From Topomyia yanbarensis (taxonomy: Eukaryota; Arthropoda; Insecta; Diptera; Culicidae), in NCBI RefSeq assembly GCF_030247195.1, contig NC_080671.1:64501089-64565088 (forward strand): a DNA stretch of 64,000 bases, written 5' to 3'. The notes under the pieces are model-generated. The model made no database searches, was not told the DNA's origin, and saw only the letters and a program-made list of their open reading frames with translations. A program made the translations under genes and the position numbers. How positions within the stretch are numbered: position 1 is the first letter of the stretch; every line of letters begins with the position of its first letter. Below, piece after piece: positions 59,483 through 64,000 of the stretch.

Positions 59483-61245
59483 TATGGACTCTTCACGCTC
59501 GATTCTTGGCACCGGGTTCTGGTCTCGATATGCTGTGCTATGGACTCTAGACTCTGAACTATGGTCTCTGAAGTATTGATTCTGAACTTTGGAATCTGCA
59601 CTCGGGACTCTAGATTTTGGAAACTTGGCTCTCCCCTCGAGACTCTGGATTCTGGGTTCTGGTCTCTGGACTATGGACACTGAACTTTAGATTATGGACT
59701 CTTCACTCTCGCTGGATGATGGTCTCTTGGCGCTGCACAGTGTCGCCTAGCCGGACAAAACCTCAAAATTTTATTTTAGATTTTTCGTGATTTAACATTT
59801 TTCTCTATTTCTTAACAGGTTGAATGGAGTCTTCTCAAAATATTAAGTCCCGAAGACGAGAGTTCAATTTTTTACAGAACTTCAAAGGTGAAATAGATGA
59901 TGAATTCTGAGGAAAGCTCTTTTCAAACCTAAGTTATTCAAATGAATATATCTTTTTAGTTAAGATTCCGATTGGGGACAAACTGATTTCATTTAAAAGG
60001 TTATTCGCTGGATTTATAGGTGCCATTCGATTTATTCGATACAAGCCTTTCTTCTTGCTCAGACATGAACAACAAATAATAAATCGAGCAACAGTTTAAA
60101 GTTATAATGTTCAAAGTGGCTGTACTTTTTTTTGAAACGGTTCGGAAAGATCGCTTGTTGTTCATTAAACTTGAAAATTAGTGTACTTTCCGAAAATGAA
60201 TATCTTGTTTTGCCCCTTTCTGCCCCGAGGTATGATAAAAGGTGATTTTTCATGATACGTCTGAAGGAGACGCATTGTAGCCTTTGACTACCCAGGGTTC
60301 GCAATATAATTTATAGATGTGTCATATCATTATCAACAATTGAAAAAATGTGCATTCTGCTAAAAAATACACCGCACCCAATTTTTTGAAAATGAATTTT
60401 CGGAAACAGTGCACTTTATATTCGTAAATGTTGAATTTTCGAACCACCCTAAGTGCCAAAATTCTGAGGATTTTAAAAACAAAAAAATAAACATCAAATA
60501 TGAATTCAGCGTCACAAAATTACCCTAATGTGAAGTTTTCATCAAATTCGGGCCACGTTTGAGGTTTTGTCCGACTTTTGTATGGAAGGTGATCACTGTG
60601 CGCTGGCCTCGAATTTCTGTACTATGCACTCTGGACTCTGAACCATGGGCTCTAGTCTTGATCCTACACTTTAGACTCTGAACTTTAGGCTCTGCACTCG
60701 GGTGTGGGCTGTGGACTCTGGATTCTGGTCTCTGAGTTCTGTGCTGTGGACACTGGGCTCTGGATTCTGGGCGCTGAACTCGGGACACTGAGATCAGTAT
60801 TTTGGGTTGAGGGCTCTGTTTTCTGGACTTTGAACTCTGGTCTCAGGAATCTCGTCTCTGGACTCTGAACTCTATATTCTGGACTTTGAACTCTGGATGC
60901 TGCCCTCTTCACGCTGGGTTCTGGACTTTCGCCTCGAGATTCTGTGTTATTAACTCTGGATTGTGGCATCTGCGTTCTGGGCTCTGGAGTCTGAACTCTT
61001 GCCTCGGTATTTTGGGTCCAGTACTTCGGGTTCTGGATTCTGGTCTCAAGGCTCTGTACTCTGGCCACATTAATTTGGATTGAGGACTCTGAGCTCTGGA
61101 CCCAGGATTCTCGACTCTATTCTCTGCATTCTTAACTCTGTATTCTGAGCTCTCGCCTCGGGACTCTGGACTCTGGCCTATGGAATCTGGAGTCTGAGTT
61201 CTCTCGACGGGATTCTGGGTGCTAGTCTCTGAGCTATGGACCCTG
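59483..61245. repeat. 7-bp-period satellite, split by Transib-like copy B
   Basis: Degenerate heptad array of GGACTCT, GAACTCT, GATTCTG-type units at 59483-59735 and 60606-61245. Three heptads equal seven codons, so the minus strand keeps long open frames with peptides like RVQSPESRVQNPE (60685-61068, 60909-61277). They are satellite artefacts. Confidence 0.85.
59736..60600 (-). mobile_element. Transib-like nonautonomous element, copy B, with 12/23 RSS-like ends
   Basis: 865 bp, inverted relative to copy A. The left end is CACAGTG (59736-59742), a 12-bp spacer (59743-59754), then ACAAAACCT (59755-59763). The right end, read inward, is CACAGTG (60594-60600), a 23-bp spacer (60571-60593), then ACAAAACCT (60562-60570). 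The exact 5-bp duplication CGCTG flanks it (59731-59735, 60601-60605). The internal sequence matches copy A throughout, apart from small changes. No transposase; the minus-strand ORF at 60059-60304 corresponds to 5060-5362 of copy A. Confidence 0.9.
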
Positions 61246-61252
61246 AATAAAA

Positions 61253-61600
61253 AAACACTGAAATTCAGTTTGAACAAGGAAAAGTTTTTTTTTCAAATAA
61301 CCTTTCTTACTTAAAAGTTCCCAACTTGAATTTTTGACGGTAGGTAGGAAACATAATTACCTATCTTGGAACAAAATTTCATCCAAATCAAAGATGGAGT
61401 TTTTGAGAAATAGACTTAAAATTTTTAAAATCGCTTTTTTCAGTGTAGGAGTCGACGAATAAATTTTTCAATATTTTTATTCAAAAATTTGACTAATTTT
61501 TTGAAAATCATTTCTACCACATTTTTTAGGATTTGTAATTTTTAGACTATAGCCATTTGAACAAAATTGGTAAAAAAATTTGACCTTTTTCAGAAGACAG
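61253..61600 (-). repeat. Right arm of a distant inverted repeat
   Basis: Inverted counterpart of 57740-58075; contains TTCAGTGTAGGAGTCGACGA and ATTTTTAGACTATAGCCATT. Confidence 0.7.
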
Positions 61601-61788
61601 TCTAGATCATTTTTGGAAAAACAAAGTATGCAAAGTAGCTTTTTGTGACAAAGTCTTCATGTACAGAAAGTTTCATTAAAATATGGCGGGTGCTGCCAAT
61701 TCTAAATACGATTTAGCGTAAAATTCGTCTAATATGGTAAGACAATGAACTTATATCAAAACTTTATTTTTCACCTTTAACTGAAACT

Positions 61789-62710
61789 GTTCTTGGCAAC
61801 GGCATCCAATAAATTCATCTGCAATAGCTTCACTTCTGCTGTAATACTAACAATTGTGATTGATCAAATGAAACGTGATCGTCCCAGTTATCAAGCTTAC
61901 TTGCCTTTGTAAACAAATCTTGTGGAAACCAAAAGTTATAGCAGTTTAAAGGTTTATGGTACGCTGCACATACCATAAGCGGGAAAGGTTTAACTCTCGA
62001 CACTTCTCCAGGTTTCCGTATCTACCTAGTATTCCGCTATTTAGCTCTTATCTCAGTGAGCCGTTTAACTTCTGATTCCATGAGCCATTTAGCTCCCAGT
62101 TTTATCACAATAGTTCCCAGATAGTTCCCGGCGGTGAACTCACCCTACCCCGACTAAGAATTCTCCGACGGAAGAATTTGCGTCTTAACCGATACCCGCT
62201 TCCACAGTCAACTCGGAGCCTCACTTGATCAATAAAATGGTTCGACCTTCGATCCATTTAACCCTTTCTTAACAACTTTTCTTCTACTATATACGGGGTT
62301 CCAAAACAATTTTTCCTCAGAACTGATGGAGTCATGAAACCTCCTTTTCTCCTATTTTTAGAGCGACTTGTTCACAATAGATATACCCTGCGAAGCCAGA
62401 TTTAAAATCGATTAAGAAACGGCTGAGATATAACCGCTCAAAGTAAGCGTTTTTACTTTTTCGTACTCCTTGGTATTCTGAGCGTTACCTGAAACTATCC
62501 TTGGCTGCACTTCTTCAACGTAATTAAATCAATTCAATTGCAATAGCTTCAGTTCTGCTGATAATACTAGCAATTGTGACCGCTCAAATGAAACGTGATA
62601 GCGCCAGGCGGTGAAACTACCCGGACTGAGAGTTCCTCGGCGGCGGAATTCCTCTCGGTACCGATGTCTGGTTCATGAGCCAATTAACTCCCAGTTTTGT
62701 CACGATATCA
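61789..62710 (+). repeat. Degenerate direct duplication, period about 0.7 kb
   Basis: 61789-62130 recurs at about 62486-62710: GAAACT.T.CTTGGC, GCAATAGCTTCA.TTCTGCT, AATACTA.CAATTGTGA, TCAAATGAAACGTGAT, CTCCCAGTTTT.TCAC. The words GAGCCATTTAGCTC and GGTGGATCTAGTCTACTC-like units continue to about 63120. No gene; possibly the regulatory or UTR part of an unrecognised retroelement. Confidence 0.55.
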
Positions 62711-63120
62711 TTGGCTGTGTATCTACCCTACTGTGAATTCCTCGTCGGTGGATCTGTCCCAATACTGATGCTCGTTTTTGTGAGCCATTTAGCTCTTCGC
62801 GCTCGTCCCATTCTACTCGATCTACTTCCCAACGGTGGACCTAGCCTACTCAATGGGCTTGCCAGTATCTGCTGAGGCGTAGCTTCCGGTTCACTGGCGC
62901 CCCAGCGATCCGCTGGGGGACGCAATCTGCTTGATTTAGTACCTGGCGATGAATCTAGAATACTCACGAGATAGCCAGTAAGCTGTCGAGGTCGGCTAGG
63001 CGATTCCGGTGGAGCCTGGCGTCCGGTTCGCTGGTGCCCCGACAATTCGAAACCGGTGCTACATCGCGTATTACTCAACTGGTCCTCGCTGGTGGATCTA
63101 GTCTACTCCAACGGCGAGTC

Positions 63121-63802
63121 CATCGGCGGCGAATGTGTGTGTGAGAGTTTTTACCACTTGGTGGTAAAGTTTTTAAACCGACCCAGCAAACGTTCAGTAG
63201 TTATACATACTACCGATTTCGTCCATCGTGTGCCAGAGTGAGGGACTCTGAACAAAGAAAATAACTCTGAACCCTACTCCTCAAACAACCCGCAAAAGTT
63301 TGATATTTACCTGATCCCCCGGATTCTATTTGAAGTTGTTAATACAGATGGGGTGAGGTGGTAGCTGTGTTCATGCATTTCGCCTGATTCCAGGCCTATC
63401 TGGTCATACTAATTTAGCTGATCTGATTTCCGCCGCATCATCCTATGCTTCGGCATGATATTGTACATAAGCTCCTCTCTACGTTGACCAGTTGGATGTC
63501 GTGTTAGATCCAATCAGTCCGGTAAGAGGTTGGCTTCCGGTTCACTGGTACCCTGAGCAGTGATGGCATTTCACCCTAGTGATGCACTGGCGCGTAAGTG
63601 TGATGCCTACACAGAGGATACAACGATCACACACCACAGAAAAAAGAAGAACGCTCTTTCTTTCGGAGCTGTATAGACCGATTTCAAGTGTGCGCTGGTG
63701 TTGAGGTAGTTGGGTGCGAGATAACCGTGCTCTCTTGCTCTTTAAATTCTCTGTGGTGCGCTCAGATAAAGTCACCACCGCGCGCGCCCCAGAGTCGCTG
63801 TG
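63121..63802. other. No gene recognised
   Basis: Mixed sequence after the degenerate repeat zone; short ORFs lack domains. Confidence 0.3.
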
Positions 63803-63872
63803 GTGTATTCACTGGCGTGGTTTCACTGGCGTGTATTCACTGGCGTGTATTCACTGGCGTGTATTCACTGGC
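63803..63872 (+). repeat. 14-bp minisatellite, five units
   Basis: GTGTATTCACTGGC repeated five times head to tail, the second unit reading GTGGTTTCACTGGC. Confidence 0.9.
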
Positions 63873-64000
63873 GTGTGATCTTTGGTTTGTTTTCGTCTTA
63901 CAAGCAGCATTGCGAGTGAAATTAATTTGATTTGCACTGGTTGTTGCGATTGATTTGATTTACACAGGTGTTGTGTGGATGGTGGTAGCTTATTTCAAGC
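63873..64000. other. No gene seen
   Basis: Short tail of the window with no recognisable content. Confidence 0.3.

Noticed and set aside
59736..60600. hAT classification of the Transib-like copies (CAGTG start)
   Set aside because: The flanking octamers differ, whereas taking CACAGTG as the terminus gives an exact 5-bp duplication.
60685..61277. Two overlapping 122-127 codon minus-strand ORFs
   Set aside because: They are translations of the 7-bp satellite in two frames, with no start context or domain.
63803..63872. CRISPR-like array
   Set aside because: Head-to-tail 14-bp units without spacers in a eukaryotic sequence; a minisatellite.

Overview
The window looks like a repeat-rich insect genome, most likely a culicine mosquito. 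The evidence is a kekkon-type LRR/Ig receptor gene of insect type, an ITmD37E-like transposase (a family known from mosquitoes), LOA-like and I-like LINE remnants, a tRNA-derived SINE of a type I associate with mosquitoes, and very long AT-rich noncoding tracts. The species call is inference.

Only one clearly intact host protein gene is visible: a kekkon-like (kek5/kek6-type) transmembrane receptor of 834 codons at 40168-42672 (+), with a probable 5' UTR exon beginning near 38940. A 31-bp candidate start exon with an N-myristoylation-like beginning lies at 1913-1943. Most of the rest is transposable-element debris.

Layout. 0-6 kb: the tail of a LOA-like LINE, then an I-like LINE (minus strand) with a clear 12-bp target duplication (2974-2985 / 5632-5643) and a Transib-like element (4765-5627) sitting at its truncated 5' end. 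10-20 kb: a TIR element with KpnI/SmaI-like palindromes, a small MITE, a 1.9-kb hAT-type element with an exact 8-bp TSD (13221-15139), LOA-like remnants and a foldback element. 20-24 kb: an unclassified element rich in GTTGTAACGTCACG, with a 107-bp piggyBac-type MITE inside it. 26-32 kb: two blocks of one 117-bp satellite in opposite orientations, a decayed ITmD37E transposon (27988-29258) and a MITE. 32.2-37.8 kb: one 5.6-kb hAT-type element with an exact 8-bp TSD that contains a 2-kb T-rich tract and a perfect 190-bp-arm palindrome. 38.9-43.4 kb: the kekkon gene. 45-47.5 kb: a second 5-bp-TSD element and a TIR element. 48.5-54.1 kb: LINE ORF2 and gag-like ORF1 remnants, one broken by a TA-flanked MITE. 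58-61 kb: a second copy of that MITE, a 7-bp-period satellite, and a second Transib-like copy nested in it with an exact 5-bp TSD. 61.8-64 kb: degenerate duplications and a 14-bp minisatellite.

The most notable signal is that both Transib-like copies carry ends that read as V(D)J-type recombination signals. One end is CACAGTG-12 bp-ACAAAACCT and the other is CACAGTG-23 bp-ACAAAACCT, so the element obeys a 12/23 arrangement. Both copies keep this exactly and one has an intact 5-bp GC-rich target duplication.
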